The notes below the pieces were generated by a model. The model had not been told where the DNA came from. It worked only from the letters and a program-made list of their open reading frames with translations, and did no database searches. The translations under genes were made by a program, and so were the position numbers. Source: Actinomycetota bacterium (GTDB lineage Bacteria > Actinomycetota > Thermoleophilia > Gaiellales > Gaiellaceae). From it: DNA of 64,000 bases. Shown here piece by piece: positions 11,246 through 20,209 of this stretch. Each line of letters opens with the position of its first letter. Position 1 is the first letter of the stretch. The stretch lies in NCBI GenBank assembly GCA_020029615.1, contig JAIBJO010000002.1, forward strand, positions 1-64,000, written 5' to 3'.

Positions 11246-13726
11246 ATGGACTTTCAGAAGCTGACACTCAAGAGCCAGGAGGCGGTCGCCGGCGCGCAGG
11301 AGCTGGCTCGGCGCTCGGGCAACCCCGAGCTGACGCCCGATCACCTCACGATCGCGCTGCTCGACCAGGAGCTGGCCAGAACTCTCTGTGAGCGGTCTGG
11401 CCATCAAGTCGCGAGCCTCCGCGCGGAGGCCGAGGCTCGACTCTCGACGCTGCCTCACATCCAGGGCGGAACCCAGCAGCCGACAGTCTCGGCCGCGCTC
11501 TCGCGAGTCCTCGACAGCGCGTTCGACGAGGCGAAGGCACTCGGCGACGACTATGTCTCGATCGAGCATCTTCTCCTTGCGCTCGACCTCGTCCAGCGCA
11601 CCAACCTCCTCGAAGCGCTGAAAGCGGTTCGAGGAGGCCAGAAGGTCACCTCGCAGGATCCGGAGGGCTCGTACCAGGCCCTCGAGAAGTACGGCCGCGA
11701 CCTCACGTCGCTCGCCGAGGCCGGGAAGCTCGATCCGGTCATCGGCCGCGACGAGGAAATCCGTCGCGTGATCCAGGTCCTCTCACGCAGGACGAAGAAC
11801 AACCCGGTTCTCATCGGCGAGCCCGGCGTCGGCAAGACGGCGATCGTCGAGGGCCTCGCGCAGCGCATCGTCGCGGGCGACGTCCCCGAAGGGTTGAAGG
11901 GCAAGCGGGTGTGGGCGCTCGATCTCGGCGCGCTGCTCGCCGGGGCGAAGTACCGCGGCGAGTTCGAGGAGCGGCTCAAGGCCGTGCTCGCGGAGATCCA
12001 GAGCGCGGCCGGCGAGATCGTCCTGTTCATCGACGAGCTGCACACGATCGTCGGTGCCGGCGCCGCCGAAGGCGCGGTCGACGCGGCCAACCTTCTCAAG
12101 CCGATGCTCGCGCGCGGCGAGCTGCGCGCGGTGGGAGCGACGACGCTCGACGAGTACCGCAAGCACATCGAGAAGGACGCCGCGCTCGAGCGGCGCTTCC
12201 AGCCGGTCTTCGTCGGCCAGCCGACGGTCGCCGACACGATCGCGATCCTGCGCGGGCTCAAGGAGCGCTACGAGGCCCACCACGGTGTCGAGATCAGGGA
12301 CTCCGCGCTCGTGGGTGCGGCGGTTCTCTCGGATCGGTATGTCTCCGACCGCTTCCTTCCCGACAAGGCCATCGACCTCGTCGACGAGGCGGCGTCGCGG
12401 CTGCGCATGGAGATCGACTCCTCGCCGGTCGAGCTCGACGAGGCGGAGCGCCGCGTTCGGCAGCTCGAGATCGAGCTCGCGGCGATGGCGAAAGAGGATT
12501 CCGTTACGCGGAATCCTCTCGTGAAGGAACTCGCCGATGCGAAGGCGGTGCGAGACGAGCTCGGCGCGCGCTGGTCGCGCGAGAAGGAAGGTTTGCAACG
12601 AGTCGCAGAGATCAAGCGCCAGCTCGACGAGCTACGCATGGAGGCCGAGCGGGAGGAGCGCCAGGGCAATCTCGCGCGGGTCGCCGAGATCCGCTACGGG
12701 ATCCTGCCCGGGCTGGAGGCGGAGCTCGCCGAGCGCGAAGGCCGTGTGGAGTCTCCCATGATCAAGGAGGAGGTCGACGAGGACGACATCGCGGCGGTCG
12801 TCGCATCGTGGACCGGCATCCCGGTCTCCAGGTTGCTGGAAGGCGAGGTCGAGAAGCTCATCCACATGGAAGAGCGGCTGCACCAGAGGGTCGTCGGCCA
12901 GGACTCCGCTGTCGAGGCCGTATCGAATGCGCTTCGCCGGGCCCGTTCCGGGCTGCAGGACCCCAATCGGCCGATCGGCTCGTTCGTCTTCCTCGGCCCG
13001 ACAGGGGTGGGGAAGACCGAGCTCGCCCGCGCGCTCGCCGAGTTCATGTTCGACGACGAGCGCGCACTCGTCAGGCTCGACATGTCCGAGTACCAGGAGC
13101 GACACACCGTCGCCCGTCTCGTCGGCGCCCCTCCCGGCTACGTCGGCTACGAAGAGGGCGGACAGCTCACCGAGGCGGTGCGGCGCCGTCCGTACGCCGT
13201 GCTCCTGCTCGACGAGATCGAGAAAGCGCACATGGAGGTCTTCGACGTCCTCCTCCAGCTTCTCGACGACGGTCGGTTGACCGACGGCCAGGGCCGCACG
13301 GTCGACTTCCGCAACACCGTGGTGATCATGACCTCGAACATCCGCTCCGCCAATGACCTGCGCGACCGCTTCCGACCGGAGTTCCTGAACCGGATCGACG
13401 AGGTCGTCACGTTCGAGGCGTTGAGCCGGGAGCAACTCGCCGACATCGTCGAGCTGCAGCTCGCCCGCCTGCGTGAGCGGCTCGCCGAACGCAAGGTCGC
13501 GCTCGAGCTGACGGACGCGGCGAAGGAGCTGATCGCAGACGTGGGCTGGGATCCCGCATACGGCGCCCGCCCGCTCAAGCGCGCGATCCAACGTCGACTC
13601 GAGAACCCGCTCGCACGCGAGCTGCTCGAGCGTCGTTTCGTCGAGGGAGACACCGTGCGTGTCGACGCCGTCGACGGTGAGCTCGCCTTCGAGCGCGCGG
13701 ACGTCGCGAGCTCGGCGATTGCCTGA
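11246..13726 (+). CDS. clpB: ATP-dependent chaperone ClpB
   Basis: 826 aa; [18 protein letters not shown] and [16 protein letters not shown] Walker A motifs; ClpB M-domain. Confidence 0.97.
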   Translation: MDFQKLTLKSQEAVAGAQELARRSGNPELTPDHLTIALLDQELARTLCERSGHQVASLRAEAEARLSTLPHIQGGTQQPTVSAALSRVLDSAFDEAKALGDDYVSIEHLLLALDLVQRTNLLEALKAVRGGQKVTSQDPEGSYQALEKYGRDLTSLAEAGKLDPVIGRDEEIRRVIQVLSRRTKNNPVLIGEPGVGKTAIVEGLAQRIVAGDVPEGLKGKRVWALDLGALLAGAKYRGEFEERLKAVLAEIQSAAGEIVLFIDELHTIVGAGAAEGAVDAANLLKPMLARGELRAVGATTLDEYRKHIEKDAALERRFQPVFVGQPTVADTIAILRGLKERYEAHHGVEIRDSALVGAAVLSDRYVSDRFLPDKAIDLVDEAASRLRMEIDSSPVELDEAERRVRQLEIELAAMAKEDSVTRNPLVKELADAKAVRDELGARWSREKEGLQRVAEIKRQLDELRMEAEREERQGNLARVAEIRYGILPGLEAELAEREGRVESPMIKEEVDEDDIAAVVASWTGIPVSRLLEGEVEKLIHMEERLHQRVVGQDSAVEAVSNALRRARSGLQDPNRPIGSFVFLGPTGVGKTELARALAEFMFDDERALVRLDMSEYQERHTVARLVGAPPGYVGYEEGGQLTEAVRRRPYAVLLLDEIEKAHMEVFDVLLQLLDDGRLTDGQGRTVDFRNTVVIMTSNIRSANDLRDRFRPEFLNRIDEVVTFEALSREQLADIVELQLARLRERLAERKVALELTDAAKELIADVGWDPAYGARPLKRAIQRRLENPLARELLERRFVEGDTVRVDAVDGELAFERADVASSAIA
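12493..12519. repeat. Intragenic inverted repeat in clpB middle domain
   Basis: AGAGGATTCCG-TTACG-CGGAATCCTCT, perfect 11-bp arms. Confidence 0.85.
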
Positions 13727-13729
13727 CCA

Positions 13730-14122
13730 TTACGGGACGTCTGCGAAGTACTCTGCCGGTCCCGTCTCGGGCGGAGCGCCGTTGATGAAGAGGACGAGCT
13801 CTTCGGTGCCCTGATTGCGCAGCTGCAGGATCGTCCCGGGCTGCACGACGACCACACCCCCACGCTCGAGCTGGTGGCGTTCGGGCGGCTCGCCGAGGTC
13901 GACGGTCAGCGTCCCCTCGAGAACGATGAAGACCTCCTCCTGAACGCTCTCGGCGTGGCGCTTGCCGCGGGCTCCGGGCGGGTAGCGCCAGATGTTGGCG
14001 CGCGAGCGCGTCATCGCGTCGGAGAGTCGCGCGATTGCCCTGCCGCTGTCGTCGCCGCGAGGCTCCCATTCGAGCTCGGAGTGCTGGAAGACGGTGTATC
14101 CCACATTGCCAGTATCCCCCAT
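13730..14122 (-). CDS. Cupin domain protein
   Basis: 130 aa; YPPGARGKRHAESVQEEVFIVLEGTLTVDLG. Confidence 0.85.
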   Translation of the reverse strand: MGDTGNVGYTVFQHSELEWEPRGDDSGRAIARLSDAMTRSRANIWRYPPGARGKRHAESVQEEVFIVLEGTLTVDLGEPPERHQLERGGVVVVQPGTILQLRNQGTEELVLFINGAPPETGPAEYFADVP

Positions 14123-14174
14123 CGATCCCCGGCCGGTGGAAGTGGCTCGTGCCGAGGCATACGATCGCCGGGCC

Positions 14175-17000
14175 ATGACGGAAATCGTCGGCCGGGACGT
14201 TGAGCTCGCCGCGTTGCAGGACTTCATCGCCGGTGTCCCGAAAGGCGCGTCGGCGCTGGCCCTCGAGGGCGAGGCCGGCATGGGGAAGACGACGCTCTGG
14301 ACAGCCGGAGTCGCCGCTGGCGCCGAGCGTGGGCTCCTCGTCCTTCAGGCACGGCCATCCGAGAGCGAGACGGCGCTTTCGTTCGCCGCTCTTGGAGACC
14401 TGCTCGACCACGCGCTCGAACGAGCACTTACTCCGTTGCCCGAAGGGCAGAGGCGCGCTCTCTCTCGCGCGCTCGTCCTCGAGGAAGCAGGCGGCTCGGC
14501 GCCCGATCCACACGCCGTCGGAGTCGCGGTGCTCAACGCGCTGCGAGCGATCGCCGATGACAGCCCGATCGTGCTTGCCATCGACGATGTGCAGTGGCTC
14601 GATGCCGCATCGGCGGCCGCTCTCGTCTATGCAGCGCGCCGGTTGCGAGACGAGCCGGTGGGCATACTCCTCGCGCGACGGGTGCAGGTGGAGAGCTCGC
14701 TGGTCTCGGAGATACGGCGATCGCTGCCCCTCGGACGCTTCCACGAGGTCGACGTCGGCCCGCTCGAGCTCGGCGCTCTGCATCGCGTCGTCGACGATCA
14801 CTTGGGCGTTGCGTTGCCGCGCCCGCTCCTGGCCGAAGTGCATCAAGCGTCGGGTGGGAACCCGTTCTATGCGCTCGAGATCGTCCGAACGCTTCGCCGC
14901 AACGAGACCTCGGTCGAGGCAGGAAGACCGCTTCCTGTACCCGACTCCCTCCATGACCTCGTCCATGGGCGCCTGTCCGCCTTGTCCCCCGAGAGTCAGG
15001 ACTTCCTGGCTGCCGCGTCGGCACATGCCCACCCGACGATCTCGATCACCGAGGCCGCGTCCGGAGTAGGGCGCAGCGCCGGGCTGGCACCGGCGCTCGA
15101 GGCCGGCATCGTCGAGCTCGACGGAAACCGCATCCGCTTCTCGCATCCGCTGCTCGCGGCAGGTGCATACGACATCTCGGCGCCGCTGCGTCGCCGAGAG
15201 ATTCACACTCGACTTGCCGAACTCCTCGAGGATCCGGAGGCACGTGCCTGGCAGCTCGCGGCGTCCGTCGACGAGCCGGACGTGAGCGTCGCCGTCGCGC
15301 TCGAGGCGGCTGCCGAGCACGCGCGAGCTCGAGGTGCGCCGCGGCCGGCTGCGCTCCTCCTCGACCGTGCGAGCGAGCTGACCCCCGGCGACCTCCCCGA
15401 CGAGTCCGTCAGACGCACCGTCGAAGCCGCCTACCTGCACTACGAGTCCGGAGACTCCCGAAGCGCAGAGGCACATGTCCGAGCCGTCATCGACCCGTCA
15501 GTTGCGGGTCCGCAGAGGGCGAGGGCGCTTTGGGTACTGGCGCGCATCCGCACCTACGAAGCACCCGCTGAAGCGGTCGCCCTCTTCCTTCAGCTCGTGG
15601 ACGAGGCAGAGGGCGACCGAGAGATGCTCGCGGTCGCCCACGAGGGGGTCGCGTCGGCTCTCCTCTGGCTGGCGGAGCGCTACGAGGACGTCGCCCGGCA
15701 CGGGGAGGCCGCGTTCTCGCTCGCGCTCGAGCTCGGCGACGATGCGCTCGCCGGAGATGCGCTCGTGCATCAGCTCTTGGCCGAGGCGTGGCTGGGCAGG
15801 TCGAGCGCAAGCGCGACTGCCGAGAGAGCGCTCGCACTTCAGGGGGCCACGGCCGACCGCCGGCTCCTGGACCAGCCTCTGGTGGCACTCGTCCAGTACT
15901 GGTTGTGGATCGACCAGCCGGAGCTGGCCCGCGAGTCGCTGGTCGACATGCTTCGACGCGCTCGCGAACTGGGCGACGAGAGCTCGCGGCCGTACGTCCT
16001 GTACCTGCTCGCTCAGGTCGAGCACCTCATCGGCAACCTCGAGAGCGCCCTTGACTGCGCCCGCGAGGGTCAGGAAGCGGCGGAGCAGTCCGGCCAGCCG
16101 CTGTACGCCGTGTACAACCTTGCCCTCGAGAGTCTCGTCGAAGGTCGTCCGGAGCAGGCAAGAGAAGCGGCTCGCCGAGCCGCCGAGCTGATGCCCGCGG
16201 GAGGCGGCGAGTCCGGGATGCTGGCTGCCTCAGTCCTCGGCCACCTCGAGCTCGCGCTCGAGAATCCCAAGGCGGTTGTGGCGTGCCTCGACCCAAAGGT
16301 CGCGCTCGTCCTCCGGGAAGGCCTCGGCGAGCCGGCAGCGATCCGCTTCGTCGTCGACCACATCGAGGCCCTCGTCGAGCTCGGACGGGGGGCCGAGGCC
16401 GAGGGGCTCCTCGACTGGTACGAGGGTAACGCGCGACGGCTCGTGAGGGCATCGGCGCTCGCCAACTGCCTGCGATGTCGCGGGCTGCTCGCTGCCTCCG
16501 AGGGGCGGCTCGACGAAGCAGTTTCGGCCTTCGAAGAGGCTCTGACGTGGCATACGAAGGTCGAGCTGCCGCTCGACCGCGGCCGCACGCTGCTCGCGCT
16601 CGGTGCGGCGCAGCGGCGGATGAAGCGCAAACGCGAGGCGCGCGAGACGCTCGAGGAGGCGCTCGGGGTCTTCGAGCGAATCGGCGCAGCTCTCTGGGCT
16701 GAGCGTGCGCGAGCCGAGTTGCGTCGCATCAGTGGGCGCGCCGCCATACCGGGCGCCCTCACCCCGGCCGAGGAGCGCGTCGCCGCCCTCGTCGCCGAGG
16801 GAAAGACAAACCGCGAGGTGGCAGCTGCGCTCTTTCTCTCCGAGCGGACCGTCGAAGGCCATCTCTCGCACGTCTTCGGGAAGCTCGGCGTCAGGAACCG
16901 CAGCGAGCTCGCCCCCGCGCTCGCCTCCCGCCAAACACAGGGGGTCATCGCGTCAAAACCGGGGGACTCGCCCGTTTCAACAGAGCCCGTCGCTCCCTAG
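14175..17000 (+). CDS. Large ATP-binding LuxR (LAL/MalT-like) transcriptional regulator
   Basis: GRDVELAALQDFI...GEAGMGKTTLW AAA motif; C-terminal LTPAEERVAALVAEGKTNREVAAALFLSERTVEGHLSHVFGKLGVRNRSELA. Confidence 0.92.
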   Translation: MTEIVGRDVELAALQDFIAGVPKGASALALEGEAGMGKTTLWTAGVAAGAERGLLVLQARPSESETALSFAALGDLLDHALERALTPLPEGQRRALSRALVLEEAGGSAPDPHAVGVAVLNALRAIADDSPIVLAIDDVQWLDAASAAALVYAARRLRDEPVGILLARRVQVESSLVSEIRRSLPLGRFHEVDVGPLELGALHRVVDDHLGVALPRPLLAEVHQASGGNPFYALEIVRTLRRNETSVEAGRPLPVPDSLHDLVHGRLSALSPESQDFLAAASAHAHPTISITEAASGVGRSAGLAPALEAGIVELDGNRIRFSHPLLAAGAYDISAPLRRREIHTRLAELLEDPEARAWQLAASVDEPDVSVAVALEAAAEHARARGAPRPAALLLDRASELTPGDLPDESVRRTVEAAYLHYESGDSRSAEAHVRAVIDPSVAGPQRARALWVLARIRTYEAPAEAVALFLQLVDEAEGDREMLAVAHEGVASALLWLAERYEDVARHGEAAFSLALELGDDALAGDALVHQLLAEAWLGRSSASATAERALALQGATADRRLLDQPLVALVQYWLWIDQPELARESLVDMLRRARELGDESSRPYVLYLLAQVEHLIGNLESALDCAREGQEAAEQSGQPLYAVYNLALESLVEGRPEQAREAARRAAELMPAGGGESGMLAASVLGHLELALENPKAVVACLDPKVALVLREGLGEPAAIRFVVDHIEALVELGRGAEAEGLLDWYEGNARRLVRASALANCLRCRGLLAASEGRLDEAVSAFEEALTWHTKVELPLDRGRTLLALGAAQRRMKRKREARETLEEALGVFERIGAALWAERARAELRRISGRAAIPGALTPAEERVAALVAEGKTNREVAAALFLSERTVEGHLSHVFGKLGVRNRSELAPALASRQTQGVIASKPGDSPVSTEPVAP

Positions 17001-17051
17001 CCTCGTTGCAGGTGGTCAGGAAGGCCACCAGGAGCAGAAGGAGGAGGAGCG

Positions 17052-17789
17052 ATGACCCCGAGAATCCTCACCACTACAGCACTCGTCGGTGCTGCATTCG
17101 CGCTCGTCGTCCCCGCGGCGTGGGCAAGCGGAGAGCCGGTTCGCGACCACGGCGACGCAACAGACGCGAGGCTCGCGGCCCGGCCGTCGCCGCAAGTCAT
17201 CGTCCGCGACCACGGCGACGCGACGCAGGCGAAGCTCGCCGCCCGGCCGTCGGCACAAGTCATCGTCCGAGACCACGGCGACGCGACACAGGCGAAGCTC
17301 GCGGCCCGGCCGTCACCGCTCGTCGTCGTCCGCAACCACGGCGATGCCACGGATGCCAGGCTCGCAGTCCGGCCGTCGCCGCAAGTGATCATGCGCGACC
17401 ACGGCGACGCGATGGCCGCGAAGCTGGTTTTCCAGTCGCAGCCCGTGGAGATCGTCCGTGACAACGGCGATGCCAACGCGGCGAGGCTGGCGCCTCAGCC
17501 GCAGGCATCGAGAGCCGTCGAGATCGTGCGCGACCACGGCGACGCTACGGCAGCGAAGCTGGGGCTGCAGTTGTCACCCGTCATCGTCCGCGACCACGGC
17601 GATGCGTCCGACGCGAAGCTCGCGCTCCAGGCGCAGCCGGAGTCGCTCCCCGTGGCGTCGTCCTCGACGACGACGGGCAGCGACATCGACTGGTCGCAGC
17701 TCGGGATCGGGTTCGGACTCGGCGTGTTCCTCGTCGCCGGCGTGATCTTCGCGTTCCGCTTCACTCGGAGCCGCACGTTGGCTCACTGA
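17052..17789 (+). CDS. Secreted/membrane-anchored tandem-repeat protein (8 x ~21-aa VRDHGDATxAKLAxRPSPQVI)
   Basis: Signal peptide; eight in-frame repeats of ~63 bp; C-terminal TM (GIGFGLGVFLVAGVIFAFRFTRSR). Confidence 0.85.
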   Translation: MTPRILTTTALVGAAFALVVPAAWASGEPVRDHGDATDARLAARPSPQVIVRDHGDATQAKLAARPSAQVIVRDHGDATQAKLAARPSPLVVVRNHGDATDARLAVRPSPQVIMRDHGDAMAAKLVFQSQPVEIVRDNGDANAARLAPQPQASRAVEIVRDHGDATAAKLGLQLSPVIVRDHGDASDAKLALQAQPESLPVASSSTTTGSDIDWSQLGIGFGLGVFLVAGVIFAFRFTRSRTLAH

Positions 17790-17802
17790 TGTGGTCGCCG
17801 AT

Positions 17803-17851
17803 CGACCCCAGCGCCGGTGGCCGCCTGGAGCGGCCATCGGCGCTGGGGTCG
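17803..17851 (+). terminator. Strong hairpin after repeat-protein gene
   Basis: CGACCCCAGCGCCGGTGGCCGC-CTGGA-GCGGCCATCGGCGCTGGGGTCG, 22-bp stem with one G-T position. Confidence 0.8.
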
Positions 17852-17866
17852 GTTTACTACCCGGAG

Positions 17867-18310
17867 ATGGGGCTCTCGCCGAAGCCGTACAGGCGAAGTT
17901 ACTGGCGTCGAGCCTTCAACTCGCTCGTGCGCCCGCTCGCGCGAGCGGGGCTGACGGGCCCGCGCACGCACCTCCTCACCGTGCCCGGGCGGAATACCGG
18001 GAAGCTCTGGTCGACCCCTGTCTCGATCGTGAACGAGGGAGGGGAGCGTTGGCTTGTTGCTCCGTACGGCGACCGCAACTGGGTTAGAAATGCACGCGCG
18101 GCGGGCTGGGTGGAGCTTCGACGTGGCCGCAGCCGTGAGCGCATCGCCGTCGTCGAGCTCTCCGCGGAGGAGGCCGTGCCGGTACTACGCGAGTACTACC
18201 TTCGCGGTCGCGTCACACGGCCGTTCTTCGACGTCACGCTGGGCTCCGCGGATGAGGAATGGCTTGCCGAGGCGCCACTTCATCCCGTCTTTCGCCTGAT
18301 CGCATCATGA
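17867..18310 (+). CDS. Nitroreductase/deazaflavin (F420)-dependent oxidoreductase family protein
   Basis: PRTHLLTVPGRNTGKLWSTPVSIVNEGGERWLVAPYGDRNWVRNARAAG. Confidence 0.85.
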   Translation: MGLSPKPYRRSYWRRAFNSLVRPLARAGLTGPRTHLLTVPGRNTGKLWSTPVSIVNEGGERWLVAPYGDRNWVRNARAAGWVELRRGRSRERIAVVELSAEEAVPVLREYYLRGRVTRPFFDVTLGSADEEWLAEAPLHPVFRLIAS

Positions 18311-18320
18311 TGTGGCAGTC

Positions 18321-18860
18321 ATGCTTCTCGTTGCCGCGACCGACCTCGAGCTCTGCGGGCATCCGGGCCTGGTCTGCGGTGTCGGACCGGTCGAGGCAGC
18401 TGCTGCCGTTGCCCGTGAGCTCGCCCTGCGTCCGCCGTCGGCCGTGATTCACGTCGGGATTGCCGGCGCGCACGGGATAACACCCGGAGGGCTCGTCATC
18501 GGAAGCGAGGCCGTCTACTCCGACATCTCGGCCGAGATCCCCGTCATCGAGCGGATCGAGCCGGACAGCGAGCTTCTCGCATCGATTCGCGCGGCGCTAC
18601 CCGAGGCGCTCGTGCTCCCGATCGGCACCAGTGCCTCGGTCGGAGGGTCGGCTCGAGACGTGCACCACGGCCCGCGGGTGGAGGCGATGGAGGGCTTCTC
18701 GGTTCTCCGTGCGTGTGCGCTCGCGGAGGTTCCCGCGATCGAGGTGCGGGCGATCTCGAACGAGCTCTCGGAAGGCGACCGTTCGCGCTGGAGGATCGGT
18801 CGTGCGCTCGAGGCGATCTCGGACGCGCTACCCCGGCTCCTGGCCGCCGCTCCGCAGTAG
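18321..18860 (+). CDS. mqnB: Futalosine hydrolase MqnB-like nucleosidase
   Basis: MLLVAATDLEL...CGVGPVEAAAAVARELA...VIHVGIAGAHG...AMEGFSVLRACALAEVPAIEVRAISN. Confidence 0.75.
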   Translation: MLLVAATDLELCGHPGLVCGVGPVEAAAAVARELALRPPSAVIHVGIAGAHGITPGGLVIGSEAVYSDISAEIPVIERIEPDSELLASIRAALPEALVLPIGTSASVGGSARDVHHGPRVEAMEGFSVLRACALAEVPAIEVRAISNELSEGDRSRWRIGRALEAISDALPRLLAAAPQ

Positions 18861-18871
18861 CGTTCGGCCGC

Positions 18872-19555
18872 ATGGCCCGTGGGCGAGAGTCGAAGCGGGA
18901 GCTCCCGCCGCCGCTTCCTCCGGAGAAGCGCACGGTCGGCCAGCTCGTCGCCGAGTCGATTCGCCTGTACGGCCAGAACTTCGTTCGGGCGCTGCCTCTC
19001 GGGGTCGTCGTCGCCGTGATCAACCAGCTCACGGCCGGCGTCGCTCGGCCGTTGGTCACGGGCGTCCTGCTCGTGACGGCCCCCGTGTTCGCCTTGTCCT
19101 ACGCGTACGCCGCGCGCCTCATGAGCGGCGAGGGCGTCCCGCGTCGATCGTGGCTCGTCGCCCTCGGCGCCGGCTCGTTGACGTTCCTGCCTGCGGCATT
19201 CTTCTTTCCGTGGTTCGCGCTGGTCAGCGTGTTCTGGCTCGCGCTGATCGGCCTTGCGGTGCCGGCCGCGATGATCGAGCGCACGTCGTTCTCGGACTCG
19301 CTTCGCCGGGGGGTCGAGCTCGGCCGTGCCGACTACGTCCACGCTGTGGGCTCGCTCGCGACCCTGGTAATCCTGTTCTTCCTGATGCGCTTCGGCCTTG
19401 CGCTGCTGCTCGAGTCGCAGGCCGACAACACGGTGAGGACCGCGATCTTCCTTGCGGACACGGTCCTCGCGCCGCTGCTCTTCCTCGGCAGCGCGATCCT
19501 GTACGTCGACCAGGAGGCTCGGTTACGCTCGCGCGGCCAGCAATCGAAGGAGTGA
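18872..19555 (+). CDS. Integral membrane protein of unknown function
   Basis: 227 aa, several hydrophobic stretches. Confidence 0.65.
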   Translation: MARGRESKRELPPPLPPEKRTVGQLVAESIRLYGQNFVRALPLGVVVAVINQLTAGVARPLVTGVLLVTAPVFALSYAYAARLMSGEGVPRRSWLVALGAGSLTFLPAAFFFPWFALVSVFWLALIGLAVPAAMIERTSFSDSLRRGVELGRADYVHAVGSLATLVILFFLMRFGLALLLESQADNTVRTAIFLADTVLAPLLFLGSAILYVDQEARLRSRGQQSKE

Positions 19556-19556
19556 C

Positions 19557-19841
19557 ATGCCGACCTACCTGATGCTGACCACGCTCACGGAGAAGGGCGT
19601 GCAGACGCTGCACGCGAACCCCGACCGGCTCCGGGAGGTCAACCGAGACGTCGAGGAGATGGGCGCGAAGGTGCTCCACCAGTGGGCCGCGCTCGGCGAG
19701 TACGACTTCGTGAACATCGTCGAGGCGCCCGACGATATGACCATCGCACGGGTCTCGGTTGCGCTCGGGGCACGAGGGAGCGCGAAGCTCGAGTCGCTGC
19801 CGCTGATTCCCGTGGACGAGCTTCTCGACAGCTTCAAGTAA
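19557..19841 (+). CDS. GYD domain-containing protein
   Basis: PTYLMLTTLTEKGVQTL...GAKVLHQWAALGEYDFVNIVEAPD. Confidence 0.88.
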   Translation: MPTYLMLTTLTEKGVQTLHANPDRLREVNRDVEEMGAKVLHQWAALGEYDFVNIVEAPDDMTIARVSVALGARGSAKLESLPLIPVDELLDSFK

Positions 19842-19842
19842 G

Positions 19843-19860
19843 GGCGAGGCTTGCCTCGCC
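19843..19860. repeat. Dispersed palindromic repeat, copy B
   Basis: GGCGAGGC-TT-GCCTCGCC right after the GYD gene stop. Confidence 0.8.
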
Positions 19861-19881
19861 TGCGAGAGTAGAACGCGCGCC

Positions 19882-20158
19882 GTGCTCGTCTGCACGTCGT
19901 GTGCCGAGGAGAGTCCCGACCGGGCGCGCTTCTGTCTCGCCTGCGGGGCGCCACTGGCAGCCGAGGCAGTCGCTCGACGAGGACGCTGCGCGCGAAGCCG
20001 CGGCCATCTTCGAGCGTCTTGGCGCCAGGCCCGTCCTCGCACGCGCAGCATAGGCGTGCGGCCCAGCGGCGCCCTACAGCGCGAGGAAGCCGGTCAGTAC
20101 GAAGCTCGAGTCACTCCCGCTGATCCCCGCGGACCTGTTCCTGGCGACCCTGCAGTGA
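19882..20158 (+). pseudogene. Remnants: zinc-ribbon N-terminus, C-terminal tail of a cyclase/ATPase-like protein (other frame), and tail of a second GYD protein
   Basis: MLVCTSCAEESPDRARFCLACGAPL in frame 1; QSLDEDAAREAAAIFERLGARPVLARAA* in frame 2; TKLESLPLIPADLFLATLQ* parallels AKLESLPLIPVDELLDSFK* of the intact GYD gene. Confidence 0.65.
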
Positions 20159-20185
20159 GAGAGGGCCCAACGACGGGGCCCTCTC
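20159..20185 (+). terminator. Intrinsic-type hairpin
   Basis: GAGAGGGCCC-AACGACG-GGGCCCTCTC. Confidence 0.75.
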
Positions 20186-20209
20186 GCTCACCGGAAGACC
20201 ACCTCCGAG

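Noticed and set aside
13575-15476. 633-aa minus-strand ORF antisense to clpB end, cupin and LAL regulator
   Set aside because: No recognisable domains except where it crosses other genes; shadow ORF.
17130-17610. Regularly spaced DNA repeats that could be mistaken for a CRISPR array
   Set aside because: Period is 63 bp with in-frame translation into VRDHGDATxAKL repeats and no unique spacers; it is a protein repeat.
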